From JBKBIP01 sp046297495 (GTDB lineage: Bacteria; Planctomycetota; Planctomycetia; Gemmatales; Gemmataceae), in contig JBKBIP010000039.1 in the NCBI GenBank assembly GCA_046297495.1, positions 1 to 42,200 of the forward strand: 42,200 bases of DNA, given 5' to 3'. Position numbers and translations under genes: made by a program. Numbering within the stretch: position 1 is the stretch's first letter; each line of letters opens with the position of its first letter. The notes under the pieces are model-generated. The model saw only the letters and a program-made list of their open reading frames with translations, was not told where the DNA came from and made no database searches. Positions 42,132-42,200 of the stretch are shown in pieces.

Positions 42132-42200
42132 ATGACGCTGCAATTGCGCGAATCACGCCAACATTTGCCCGTGGACCGAAACGGGTTCGCCATCCTCGAT
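42132..42200 (+). CDS. Start of an unidentified gene running off the window
   Basis: ATG at 42132 begins MTLQLRESRQHLPVDRNGFA and continues ILD to the end of the window (23 codons visible). GGGGGAGAGA about nine bases upstream is a plausible ribosome-binding site. 'NGFAILD' resembles the start of phytanoyl-CoA-dioxygenase-type proteins, but this is too short to assign. Confidence 0.5.
   Translation, partial: MTLQLRESRQHLPVDRNGFAILD

Overview
This 42.2 kb window looks like chromosomal DNA from a planctomycete, most likely a Gemmata-type (Gemmataceae) bacterium. That assignment is inference. It rests on high GC content and on many gene families that are expanded almost only in that phylum: Tat-exported DUF1501 and DUF1552 proteins, large secreted DUF1549/DUF1553 and DUF1587/1592/1588 proteins carrying CxxCH haem motifs, DUF1080, and Tat-exported Gfo/Idh/MocA oxidoreductases. 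No rRNA, tRNA, CRISPR array, prophage or complete insertion sequence was seen. A run of ten N at 41927-41936 marks an assembly gap inside low-complexity sequence.

Layout. 1-6.3 kb holds housekeeping genes: the end of a PHP phosphoesterase, ftsY, homoserine dehydrogenase, and a solitary AddA-type helicase whose nuclease domain looks damaged. 6.3-11.7 kb holds a small lipoprotein, a small secreted protein, a CysQ-like phosphatase, and a translationally coupled histidine kinase / NtrC-type regulator pair. 11.9-18.5 kb is a minus-strand operon of a BIG2-DUF1549/1553 cytochrome-like protein, two DUF1501 paralogues and a DUF1080 protein. 19.3-23.7 kb holds a conserved hypothetical gene, a PvuII-type cytosine-N4 DNA methyltransferase overlapping tail-to-tail with a helix-turn-helix-like protein, an MgtC-like membrane protein and a small acidic protein. 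24.0-27.9 kb holds gpsA, a DUF1802 gene, a HemL-like aminotransferase and a bacterial PH-domain membrane protein. 28.0-41.8 kb is again rich in exported proteins: Gfo/Idh/MocA, an orphan zinc-finger anti-sigma-like protein, DUF1501, a proline-rich lipoprotein, a DUF1592-DUF1552 pair, a PSD1-DUF1549/1553 - DUF1501 pair, and the stump of a fifth DUF1501 gene. A new gene starts at the right edge.

How the genes may work together. Three times in the window a large secreted protein with c-type-haem-like motifs is followed by one or two Tat-exported proteins of the DUF1501 (alkaline-phosphatase-like clan) or DUF1552 family. This strongly suggests cytochrome/Tat-protein partner modules acting outside the cytoplasmic membrane. 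The natural guess is breakdown or modification of polysaccharides or sulfate/phosphate esters, since DUF1080 and Gfo/Idh/MocA proteins sit nearby, but the substrate cannot be read from the sequence.

The other notable layer is small dispersed palindromic DNA. There are at least three families: TCGKTTCGCGC palindromes, often 38-52 bases upstream of start codons; GTTTAGCG-type composite hairpins; and AAAAGGGGACGCG REP-like elements. One GTTTAGCG-type copy appears to sit in frame inside a DUF1549/1553 gene, and one AAAAGGGGACGCG element lies exactly where a DUF1501 gene is cut off.
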